Positions 1-5,729 of a stretch of DNA of 5,998 nucleotides are shown here, piece after piece (position 1 is the first letter of the stretch; the number at the start of each line of letters is the position of its first letter). Position numbers and translations under genes: made by a program. Under the pieces are notes generated by a model. The model did no database searches and was not told the DNA's origin. It worked only from the letters and a program-made list of their open reading frames with translations. The stretch spans positions 1 through 5,998 of the forward strand of contig JAHINZ010000012.1 in the NCBI GenBank assembly GCA_018895795.1. Direction: 5' to 3'. This stretch comes from Alphaproteobacteria bacterium (GTDB taxonomy: Bacteria > Pseudomonadota > Alphaproteobacteria > Caulobacterales > Caulobacteraceae).

Positions 1-1442
1 CCGAAGCCGCCTGGCAGATCGCCCAGTCCGGCGTCCCCGTCGTGCTGCACGAGATGCGGCGCGACGAGCCCGCGGACCCGCCCTCAAGCAGCGAAGCGGC
101 AGGGCAAAGAGGAGAGCCCTCAAGCAGCGAAGCGATAGGGCAAACAAAAAAGATCCGGACGGAGGCGCACCACACCGACGGCCTGGCCGAGATGGTCTGC
201 TCAAACTCGTTCCGCTCGGACGACTGGCAGTTCAACGCCGTGGGCCTGCTGCACGCCGAGATGCGCCGCTGCGACAGCCTGATCCTCTCGGCCGCCGACC
301 AGCATCAGGTGCCCGCCGGCGGGGCCCTGGCCGTCGACCGCGACGGCTTCTCGGCCGAGGTCACCCGCCGCCTGCAGGCTCATCCGCTGGTCAGCATCGT
401 GCGCGAGGAAATCGCCGGCCTGCCGCCGGAAGACTGGGACAGCGTGGTCGTGGCCACCGGCCCCCTGACCTCGCCGGCCCTGGCCGACGCCATCCTGGAC
501 CTGTCGGGCGAGGGCCAGCTGAGCTTCTTCGACGCCATCGCCCCGATCATCCATCTTGAGTCGATCAACATGGACGTCGCCTGGCGCCAGTCGCGCTACG
601 ACAAGGAAGGCCCCGGCGGCGACGCAGCGGCCTATATCAACCTGCCGATGAACAAGGCCCAGTACGAGGCCTTCGTCGACGCCCTGATCGAGGGCCCCAA
701 GGCCGAGTTCAAGGAGTGGGAGCACGTTCCCTATTTCGACGGCTGCCTGCCCATCGAGGTGATGGCCGAGCGCGGCCGCGAGACCCTGCGCCATGGCCCG
801 ATGAAGCCGGTGGGCCTGACCAATCCGCGCGACCCGCTGGTCAAGGCCCACGCCATCGTCCAGCTGCGGCAGGACAACGCCCTGGGCACCCTGTGGAACA
901 TGGTCGGCTTCCAGACCAAGCTCAAGCACGGGGCGCAAGCCGAGGTGTTCAGGATGATCCCGGGCCTGGAAGAGGCCCAGTTCGCCCGGCTGGGCGGCCT
1001 GCACCGCAACACCTTCATCAACAGCCCGCGCCTGCTGGACCGCAATCTGCGGATGAAGGTCGCCCCGCGCCTGCGCTTCGCCGGCCAGATGACCGGGGTT
1101 GAGGGCTATGTCGAAAGCGCCGCCACCGGCCTGCTGGCCGGCCGCTTCGCCGCCGCCGAGCGCCTGGGCCGGACGCTGGAGGCCCCGCCCGCCACCACCG
1201 CCCTGGGGGCCCTGGTCGACCATGTGACCGGCGGCCACATCGCGGCCGATGTCGAGCCGGGCAAGACCAGCTTTCAGCCGATGAACATCAACTATGGCCT
1301 GCTGCCGCCGATGGAGACCCCCAAGACCGGCGAGGACGGGGTGAAGATCCCGCTGAAGGAACGCGGCCGGGCCAAGAAGCGGCTGATGAGCCTGCGGGCC
1401 CTGGCCGATCTGGACGCCTGGCTGGCGGCGGGCCAGGCCTAG
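1..1442 (+). CDS. trmFO: Methylenetetrahydrofolate-tRNA-(uracil-5-)-methyltransferase TrmFO, 5' end outside window
   Basis: TrmFO makes ribothymidine (m5U) at position 54 of the tRNA T-loop in the cytoplasm, taking the carbon from 5,10-methylenetetrahydrofolate and reducing it with FADH2. The reading frame is open from the first base: codons from base 3 read EAAWQIAQSGVPVVLHEMR, the continuation of the family's N-terminal GGGLAGSEAAWQ Rossmann motif, so the GTG at 42 is not the start and only about a dozen residues should be missing. Visible hallmarks are the TEAHHTDGLAEMVCSNSFRS block (Cys codon 198-200), FDGCLPIEVMAERG with the second conserved Cys (codon 744-746), and the FAD-binding GQMTGVEGYVESAATGLLAG near 1083-1142. 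These two cysteines match those implicated in catalysis in Bacillus TrmFO. About 30 extra residues lie between the MRR and the TEAHHTDG block (roughly bases 63-150), encoded by a duplicated palindromic repeat described separately. The rest is full length. The identification is secure; whether the insertion harms activity cannot be told from sequence. Confidence 0.96.
   Translation, partial: EAAWQIAQSGVPVVLHEMRRDEPADPPSSSEAAGQRGEPSSSEAIGQTKKIRTEAHHTDGLAEMVCSNSFRSDDWQFNAVGLLHAEMRRCDSLILSAADQHQVPAGGALAVDRDGFSAEVTRRLQAHPLVSIVREEIAGLPPEDWDSVVVATGPLTSPALADAILDLSGEGQLSFFDAIAPIIHLESINMDVAWRQSRYDKEGPGGDAAAYINLPMNKAQYEAFVDALIEGPKAEFKEWEHVPYFDGCLPIEVMAERGRETLRHGPMKPVGLTNPRDPLVKAHAIVQLRQDNALGTLWNMVGFQTKLKHGAQAEVFRMIPGLEEAQFARLGGLHRNTFINSPRLLDRNLRMKVAPRLRFAGQMTGVEGYVESAATGLLAGRFAAAERLGRTLEAPPATTALGALVDHVTGGHIAADVEPGKTSFQPMNINYGLLPPMETPKTGEDGVKIPLKERGRAKKRLMSLRALADLDAWLAAGQA
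80..144. repeat. Two-copy in-frame palindromic repeat inside trmFO
   Basis: Two 29-base copies, 80-108 and 116-144, match at 27 of 29 positions and differ only at two adjacent bases (GC versus AT). The start-to-start distance is 36 bases, exactly 12 codons, so the frame is kept and the protein gains a repeated SSSEA(A/I)GQ segment. Each copy begins GCCCT and ends with AGGGC before AAA; these ends are complementary, and an inner GC/GC pair around AGCGAA gives an imperfect hairpin. TrmFO proteins normally have only a few residues here (EMRPV..TEAH), so the segment looks like an insertion of a dispersed repeat into a surface loop. The repeats and the frame are seen directly; insertion as the origin is inferred from family knowledge. 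Confidence 0.85.
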
Positions 1443-1496
1443 CCTGTCCTAATCTTCACTTGCCCCCCGGTTGGGTTAACGGCGATAGCTAGGTCT

Positions 1497-1521
1497 GGTC
1501 TTCGCGTCCTGAGCGAAGACC
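1497..1521 (+). other. Strong hairpin between trmFO and the next gene
   Basis: A perfect 9-base stem (GGTCTTCGC, 1497-1505, with GCGAAGACC, 1513-1521) encloses a 7-base loop, 54 bases after the trmFO stop codon. No T-run follows, so it does not look like a classical intrinsic terminator. It could stabilise the trmFO mRNA 3' end, aid termination in some other way, or lie in the leader of the downstream gene. The rest of the 139-base gap shows only a weak promoter-like pair (TTGCCC at 1460 and GATAGC at 1484), which I do not call. Confidence 0.5.
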
Positions 1522-1581
1522 GTCGGCCCAGGGGCGGGCTTGCCCTAGGGTCGGGTTGAGGTCTGGGAGCGTTTGACGGGC

Positions 1582-2706
1582 ATGTCTGACCACGAACACC
1601 ATCCGGCCCCGCCGCCAGGGGCCGCCGATCTGCCCAACCGCACGGCGCCGCCGGCGACGCCGCCCTATTCGGGGCCGCATCGCTCGCCCGACGGCATTCT
1701 CAAGCCGATCCAGGACAGCGAATATTTCTCGCACGATCCGGCCGCCACCGAAAAGGTCTCGGCCCATATCGACGAATATTTCAACCAGCCGCTGGACATC
1801 TTTCCGTTCTGGGAAACCGACGGCAAGCCCGACCGTTTTCACGTGCTGTACGCCCGCCAGATCGAGGAGCGCTTTCCCAGCGACTCCGACCTGCGCGGCG
1901 ACATCTATGACTATGGCCGGGGCATTTTCGACGCTCTGCGGGTGCATGTGATCATCAAGCGGGTCAGCCAGACCCTGGCCCTGGTCGGCTTGTCCGTGCT
2001 GACCTTGCTGGGCCCCACCTGGTTCAGCCGCTGGACCGCCTCGGACCTGACCGGCGCGGCGCTGGCGGCCGGGGCGATGCTGGCGGTGCTTGGCCTCTAT
2101 TGGGCCTCGCAGGCGATCCTGTTCACCCAGTACCGCTTCAAGCTGGAAAACGACTCCTACCAGCTGTCGCGCTCGATCGTGCAGCGCACCCGCGAGCTGC
2201 AGAACCTGTTCACCAGCGGCCGGGCCATGGCCGACCAGGCCGAGACCGAATATCAGCAGGACGGCAAGGGCTGGGGCCAGCGGGCCCTGTACCTGACCCG
2301 CCTGACCATGTGGCTGGGCGCGCGGATGGAATATCTGGAAAAGTACGTCCAGATGGAGCTGTGGCGGGTGCGCCGCGAGCGCTACTGGATGCGCTGGTTC
2401 TCGCGCTTTTTCACCCCTCTGGTGCTGCTGGTCTGGCTGGGCGTGTTCGGGGTGCAGTCCGCGCCCGAGGGCCATCAGGCGTCGTTCCGCGGCCTGCAGG
2501 CCCTGGCTGTCGCCCTGGGCTGCGGCGTGACCTTCCTGTCCTATTTCCGCTGGCAGACTCCGACCTCGGCCGTTCAGGACAAGCTGGGCGTCGAGAACTG
2601 GGTGCGTTACGCCTCGCTGGACGTCGACAACGCCGTCGCCGACCAGGTGCGGCGCGACAAGGAGCGTCTGGTCGAGTACCGGGCCCTGACCCGCGGCGGG
2701 CGCTAA
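1582..2706 (+). CDS. Uncharacterised protein with four predicted membrane segments
   Basis: I do not recognise a named family. The 374-residue product starts with a proline- and histidine-rich, probably disordered stretch (residues 1-35), then a soluble segment (36-125). Two hydrophobic segments follow (about 131-147 and 158-182), then a charged, probably helical region (about 183-275) with many Arg/Glu/Gln residues, and two more hydrophobic segments (about 276-292 and 304-321). A polar tail ends the protein. There is no signal peptide. Two membrane hairpins separated by a long helical domain loosely recall SLATT/DUF4231-type proteins, but this is shape only and I see no diagnostic motif. ATG at 1582 is chosen over the in-frame TTG at 1573: the only purine-rich stretch (GGGAG, 1565-1569) lies 12 bases before the ATG, which is long, but only 3 bases before the TTG, which is too close. 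The gene is separated from trmFO by 139 bases and converges on the DUF1365 gene. The reading frame is convincing; the function is unknown. Confidence 0.85.
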   Translation: MSDHEHHPAPPPGAADLPNRTAPPATPPYSGPHRSPDGILKPIQDSEYFSHDPAATEKVSAHIDEYFNQPLDIFPFWETDGKPDRFHVLYARQIEERFPSDSDLRGDIYDYGRGIFDALRVHVIIKRVSQTLALVGLSVLTLLGPTWFSRWTASDLTGAALAAGAMLAVLGLYWASQAILFTQYRFKLENDSYQLSRSIVQRTRELQNLFTSGRAMADQAETEYQQDGKGWGQRALYLTRLTMWLGARMEYLEKYVQMELWRVRRERYWMRWFSRFFTPLVLLVWLGVFGVQSAPEGHQASFRGLQALAVALGCGVTFLSYFRWQTPTSAVQDKLGVENWVRYASLDVDNAVADQVRRDKERLVEYRALTRGGR

Positions 2707-2744
2707 GGCATGATGATTTCAGACTGAACCATCGACCCCAATTT

Positions 2745-2910
2745 CCGCTCTCCCCGGCGAAAGCCGGGGCCCAGATCGAACCCAGAGCCGGGCGTGTTCT
2801 GGCCGGGTCGGAAGGCGCGTCATCCCCAAACGCTCAGGCTGAACCTGGGCCCCGGCTGGAGTTTATCCTCGGGCGCGCGCTTTGCGCGACCCGGGGGCCG
2901 GGGAGAGCGG
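2745..2910. repeat. Nested inverted-repeat element between convergent genes
   Basis: The 166-base element is bounded by perfect 14-base inverted arms (CCGCTCTCCCCGGC at 2745-2758 and its complement at 2897-2910). Inside is a second perfect 13-base pair (AGCCGGGGCCCAG at 2762-2774 and its complement at 2845-2857). The left arm can also fold locally: CCCCGGC (2752-2758) and GCCGGGG (2763-2769) form a 7-base stem with a GAAA loop. The right shoulder has its own hairpin, CGCGC-TTT-GCGCG (2876-2888). Outside the arms, GATGATTT (2712-2719) and AAATCATC (2932-2939) are also complementary. It fills most of the 238-base gap between two convergent stop codons and could act as a bidirectional transcription barrier. 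It resembles the MITE- or REP-like repeats common between alphaproteobacterial genes. No protein is encoded. Confidence 0.8.
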
Positions 2911-2944
2911 GTTAAAATCAGATTCAACTAAAAATCATCGCGCG

Positions 2945-3700
2945 CTAAGGCGCCTTGGCCGCGCGCGGATCGGGATAGAGGCGCAGGCCCTTCAGGACCA
3001 GTTTCAGCGCTTCCCAGACGATCGCGGCCATCACCCCGACCACCTGCCACGGGTGACCCAGCACGGCGCGCAGCAGGGTCGCGTCGGTCAGCGCGCGCCG
3101 GTCGCCGGCGAAGCTGGTGGTCATCACCAGGCCGTGGGCGTCGAACACATCGACCCCGACATGGACCGTCTTGGCCGGGGCGGCCACCTCGAACACATAG
3201 CGCAGGTCCATCGGCAGGAACGGCGAGACGTGGAAGGCCTTGTCGCAGCCCTGCTCCACCCAGCCGTCGCGCTGGCGCCGCACCGGCAGCACATAGTCGT
3301 GGCGCTGGCCAAAGGTGTTGCGCACCGCATAGACGATCGCCCCCAGCGCGCCCTGCCGCTCGTGGCAGAAATAGACGCTGAGCGGATTGAAGCCGTGGCC
3401 CAGCACCCGGGGCATGCACAGCAGGGCGATGCTGGGGTCGGCCAGGCGGATGTCATGGGCCGCCAGCTTGGCCAGCACCGACTCGCGGAGCGTCACGCCC
3501 GGCGTCGCGACATGGTCGCGTTCGTCCAGCGACAGCAGGTTGAAGCGGTTGAGCGAAAACAGCTTCAGCCGCTGGTCCAGCGCCTCCAGCTGATCCAGAT
3601 CCAGCAGCAGCATGAAGATGCGGTAGCGCAGCCGGTGGCGCTTGGGCCGCGACCGGTTGTGGACCACCGCCCCGTCATAGAGCGCGCCGGCCTGGGTCAC
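2945..3700 (-). CDS. DUF1365 family protein
   Basis: The 251-residue protein matches DUF1365, a family without an established biochemical activity. It shows the conserved LCMPRVLGHGFNPLSVYFCH block (residues 94-113), followed by AIVYAVRNTFGQRHDYVLP (121-139) and DKAFHVSPFLPMDLRYVF (153-170); the N-terminus, ALYDGAVVHNRSRPKRHRLRY, is also typical. A single moderately hydrophobic stretch near 217-230 may touch the membrane; no signal peptide is seen. The start is GTG at 3700-3698, overlapping the TGA of the upstream FAD oxidoreductase in a GTGA junction, so the two are almost certainly cotranscribed and translationally coupled. The length is ordinary for the family. In other proteobacteria the next gene is often a cyclopropane-fatty-acid-synthase-like methylase; here the operon ends instead at a repeat element and a convergent gene. 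A role in lipid modification is inferred from neighbours only. Confidence 0.93.
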   Translation of the reverse strand: MTQAGALYDGAVVHNRSRPKRHRLRYRIFMLLLDLDQLEALDQRLKLFSLNRFNLLSLDERDHVATPGVTLRESVLAKLAAHDIRLADPSIALLCMPRVLGHGFNPLSVYFCHERQGALGAIVYAVRNTFGQRHDYVLPVRRQRDGWVEQGCDKAFHVSPFLPMDLRYVFEVAAPAKTVHVGVDVFDAHGLVMTTSFAGDRRALTDATLLRAVLGHPWQVVGVMAAIVWEALKLVLKGLRLYPDPRAAKAP

Positions 3701-5040
3701 GCCACCGGCTCAAGGGCCGGCGCGGGCGCGGGCGCGGCGTCGACGAAGATCCGGCCCGACGGATCGGCCAGCCGCCAGGGACGAACGCCGCCGCCCAGCT
3801 GCTCGGCCACGGCCAGGCCGGCCTGCAGGCCGTCCTCGTGGAAGCCCGAGCCGAAATAGGCCCCGCAGAACCACACCCGGTCACGCCCCTGCAACGACCA
3901 CAGCCGGCGCTGGGCCTGCATGGCCGGGCCGTCGAACAAGGGATGCTCATAGACCTGATCGTGGAGCACCGCCTGCGCCTGCGGCGAAGCCTGGGGGTTC
4001 AGCGACAGGAAGAACGGGTCAGAGCTGCCCAGCGGCTGCAGCTTGTTCATCCAATAGGTCACGCCGCCCTCGCCGCCCCCGGCCCGGCGGCCCACATGGT
4101 TCCAGCTGGCCCAGGCGGCGGTGCGCTTGGGCATCAGGGCCGGGTCGCGGTGCAGCACCGCGCGGTTGCGGCTGTAGCGGAAGGCGCCCAGCACCTCGGT
4201 TTCCCGCGCGCTCGGGGCGGCCAGCATCCGCAGCGCCTGGTCGGCATGGGCGCCGATCACCACCTGGTCGAAGCGGCGGGTCTGGCCGCTCAGGTCCTCG
4301 ACCGCGACGCCGTCGGGCGTGCGGACGATCTGGCGCACGGGGCGTCCCGTCAGGATCTCGCCGTCGAAATCCGCCGCCAGGCGCGCCACATAGGCCTGGC
4401 TGCCGCCGACCACGGTGCGCCAGATCGGCCGCTTGTCGATCGGCAGCATCAGGCCGTGATTGTCGAAGAACCGCAGCAGGGCGGCGGCGGGAAAGTCGCG
4501 GATGTCGCGCATCGAGGCCGACCAGATGGCGGCGGCCTGCGGCAGCAGGTGATCCTCGGCGAAGGCCTGGCCAAAGCCCTGCTGGCGCAGATAGTCGTCC
4601 AGCCGGCACAGCCCGCCCGCCTCCAGCGCCGCCAGGTCTCGGGTCCCGGCCTTGTAGAAGCGGGTGATGTCCAGCAGCATCTTCAGGAAGCGCGGGTTCA
4701 CGGCGTTGCGCTTCTGGGCCAGCAGGTTGTTGCTGCTATATTCCAGCGCGCCGTTGTCCAGCGAGACGCCGAACGACATGTCGCTGTCCGCCGTCTCGAC
4801 GCCCAGATGCTCAAACAGCGCCACCAGATTGGGATAGTTGGGCTCGTTATAGACGATGAAGCCGGTGTCGACCCGCACGCCCTCGACCCGCACCGTATTG
4901 GCATGGCCGCCAAGGCGGTCATCCGCTTCATACAGGGTGACGTCGTGATGCTTGGACAGCAGCCAGGCGGCCGACAGGCCGGCGATGCCGGACCCGATCA
5001 CGGCGACCTTCAGGCGGGGTGTTGGAGCAAGCACGGACAA
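3697..5040 (-). CDS. FAD-dependent oxidoreductase, COG2907 / amine-oxidase-like
   Basis: The 447-residue flavoprotein has an N-terminal Rossmann FAD site, VAVIGSGIAGLSAAWLL, with GxGxxG at residues 16-21. The ribose-binding acidic residue is E38, and the RLGGHANTV motif follows at 42-50. The far end carries the second flavin-contacting motif, WFCGAYFGSGFHEDGLQAGL (about 390-409). This arrangement and the HEDGL signature fit COG2907 proteins, relatives of amine oxidases and phytoene desaturases, probably acting on lipids at the membrane. There is no signal peptide. Start choice: TTG at 5040 is preceded by AGGGGA six bases upstream; the GTG two codons later (5034) has worse spacing. The stop overlaps the DUF1365 start. 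In Rhodobacter sphaeroides, related genes lie in the RpoE/ChrR singlet-oxygen regulon, and an oxidoreductase step is part of furan fatty acid synthesis there. Whether this protein does that reaction is not shown by the sequence. The family call is firm, the substrate unknown. Confidence 0.94.
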   Translation of the reverse strand: MSVLAPTPRLKVAVIGSGIAGLSAAWLLSKHHDVTLYEADDRLGGHANTVRVEGVRVDTGFIVYNEPNYPNLVALFEHLGVETADSDMSFGVSLDNGALEYSSNNLLAQKRNAVNPRFLKMLLDITRFYKAGTRDLAALEAGGLCRLDDYLRQQGFGQAFAEDHLLPQAAAIWSASMRDIRDFPAAALLRFFDNHGLMLPIDKRPIWRTVVGGSQAYVARLAADFDGEILTGRPVRQIVRTPDGVAVEDLSGQTRRFDQVVIGAHADQALRMLAAPSARETEVLGAFRYSRNRAVLHRDPALMPKRTAAWASWNHVGRRAGGGEGGVTYWMNKLQPLGSSDPFFLSLNPQASPQAQAVLHDQVYEHPLFDGPAMQAQRRLWSLQGRDRVWFCGAYFGSGFHEDGLQAGLAVAEQLGGGVRPWRLADPSGRIFVDAAPAPAPALEPVA

Positions 5041-5046
5041 GTAAAA

Positions 5047-5052
5047 TCCCCT
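5047..5052 (-). promoter_or_regulatory. Ribosome binding site deciding the TTG start of the FAD oxidoreductase
   Basis: AGGGGA on the minus strand lies six bases upstream of TTG at 5040, an ideal distance. The alternative GTG at 5034 would be 12 bases away. This supports the uncommon TTG start. Confidence 0.6.
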
Positions 5053-5158
5053 GGGGCGCGTCGCGACGACGCTCGATGCCGCAGCTACGGCGGCGGTGTT
5101 GATCTGGACGCGTCGCGCATCCGAAAGTCGGCGGCGCGCGTATCTCTCAACGCACGAG

Positions 5159-5164
5159 AAGGAG
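5159..5164 (+). promoter_or_regulatory. Ribosome binding site for the DUF2177 gene
   Basis: AAGGAG, a near-consensus Shine-Dalgarno sequence, ends seven bases before the GTG at 5172 and fixes that start. Confidence 0.75.
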
Positions 5165-5171
5165 CAGCGGC

Positions 5172-5573
5172 GTGAAACGGATCGTTTTCGGATTTCTGGC
5201 CACCGGCGGCGTCATGCTGCTCCTGGACCTGGTCTGGCTGACCCTGATGGCCCCGCGTCTGTATCGCCCGCGCATCGGCGAGCTGATGGCCGACACCGCC
5301 GCCCTCGGCCCGGCGGCGGCCTTCTATCTGATCTATCTGGCCGGGGTGGTGCTGCTGGCCGTGCTGCCGGCCGACCGCGAGAACAGCTGGAGCCGCCTGC
5401 TGTTCAACGCCGCCGTGTTCGGCTTCTGCGCCTACGCCACCTATGACCTGACCAACCAGGCGACGCTGAAGACCTGGTCGACGACGATCACCCTGGTCGA
5501 CATGGCCTGGGGCACCCTGCTGACCACGCTCGCCGCCTCGGCCGGCTTCGCGGTGTTGCGGGCGGTGAAGTAG
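5172..5573 (+). CDS. DUF2177 family small membrane protein
   Basis: The 133-residue integral membrane protein has about four hydrophobic helices (roughly residues 4-25, 46-66, 76-91 and 106-129). Family signatures are the DLVWL motif in the first helix (19-23), the YATYDLTNQATLKTW block (88-102) and DMAWG (110-114). The length is normal for DUF2177, whose biochemical function is not established. The start is GTG, supported by a strong AAGGAG seven bases upstream. It is divergent from the FAD oxidoreductase/DUF1365 pair; DUF2177 genes are often found in the same neighbourhoods as those two families, so they may share a promoter region and a role in membrane-lipid modification or stress response. 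That is inference from context. No partner gene follows on the same strand within the window. Confidence 0.92.
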   Translation: MKRIVFGFLATGGVMLLLDLVWLTLMAPRLYRPRIGELMADTAALGPAAAFYLIYLAGVVLLAVLPADRENSWSRLLFNAAVFGFCAYATYDLTNQATLKTWSTTITLVDMAWGTLLTTLAASAGFAVLRAVK

Positions 5574-5598
5574 GCGCGGGTAAGCGGACAGTCCGCAC

Positions 5599-5729
5599 CG
5601 CCCCCTCCGTCACGTCGCTTCGCGCCGCGCCACCTCCCCCGCTTCGCAAGGGAGGAGAAGCCTCTCTCTCCTCACCCGTGAAACGGGGGAGGTGGCGCGA
5701 TGCGAATACGCATCGCGACGGAGGGGGCG
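5599..5729. repeat. Nested inverted-repeat element downstream of DUF2177
   Basis: The 131-base element is bounded by perfect 13-base arms (CGCCCCCTCCGTC, 5599-5611, and its complement, 5717-5729). Inside is a perfect 16-base pair (CGCGCCACCTCCCCCG-type arm at 5626-5641, complement at 5684-5699). A further 7-base pair sits in the core (GAGGAGA, 5652-5658, with TCTCCTC, 5667-5673). The right shoulder forms an 8-base hairpin GCGATGCG-AATA-CGCATCGC (5697-5716), which competes with the inner arm. Transcribed, this would fold into a long branched structure, and it may help end transcription of the DUF2177 gene. The CCCCCTCCGTC / CCACCTCCCCC words look like a dispersed family of Caulobacteraceae intergenic repeats; that is recollection, not a search. 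A smaller palindrome, GCGGAC-A-GTCCGC (5584-5596), lies just before it. Confidence 0.8.

Larger units (their letters stand above)
5041..5171. promoter_or_regulatory. Divergent promoter region between the FAD oxidoreductase and DUF2177 genes
   Basis: These 131 bases separate two divergent starts and must supply promoters for at least the minus-strand pair and probably both sides. Visible symmetric elements are a perfect 10-base palindrome CGTCGCGACG (5059-5068), an imperfect 14-base palindrome centred on AGCT (5078-5091, two mismatched positions) and GACGCGTC (5107-5114). TGATCT at 5100-5105 resembles the TGATC -35 element of ECF11-type (RpoE/ChrR) promoters, but what lies 17-18 bases on (GAAAGT, 5123-5128) is a poor match to the expected -10. 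No promoter can be assigned with confidence; a shared operator is possible. Confidence 0.45.

Noticed and set aside
42..44. GTG at 42 as the start of trmFO
   Set aside because: The frame is open to the window edge and upstream codons read EAAWQIAQSGVPV, a conserved part of TrmFO, so the true start lies before the window.
80..144. CRISPR-like repeat pair
   Set aside because: Only two copies, a 7-base spacing, in frame within a coding gene and with no cas genes: not a CRISPR array.
201..1238. Long minus-strand open frame opposite trmFO
   Set aside because: It is a shadow of the GC-rich trmFO coding strand; the translation is low-complexity Gly/Ala/Gln/His-rich with no family motif.
1460..1489. 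TTGCCC / GATAGC promoter for the four-TM protein
   Set aside because: The -10 match is poor and the pair is expected by chance in a sequence of this length; kept only as a remark.
1489..2475. Minus-strand open frame opposite the four-TM protein
   Set aside because: Antisense shadow, rich in Gln, Gly, Arg and His, while the plus strand encodes a plausible membrane protein.
2100..2915. Plus-strand open frame in another phase, running through the nested repeat
   Set aside because: It overlaps the real gene out of frame and its 3' part is translated palindromic repeat.
2882..3859. Plus-strand open frame opposite DUF1365
   Set aside because: Antisense to a recognised conserved family; Gln/His/Arg-rich with no motif.
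3838..5175. Long plus-strand open frame opposite the FAD oxidoreductase
   Set aside because: The opposite strand has unmistakable FAD-binding motifs; this frame has shadow-type composition.
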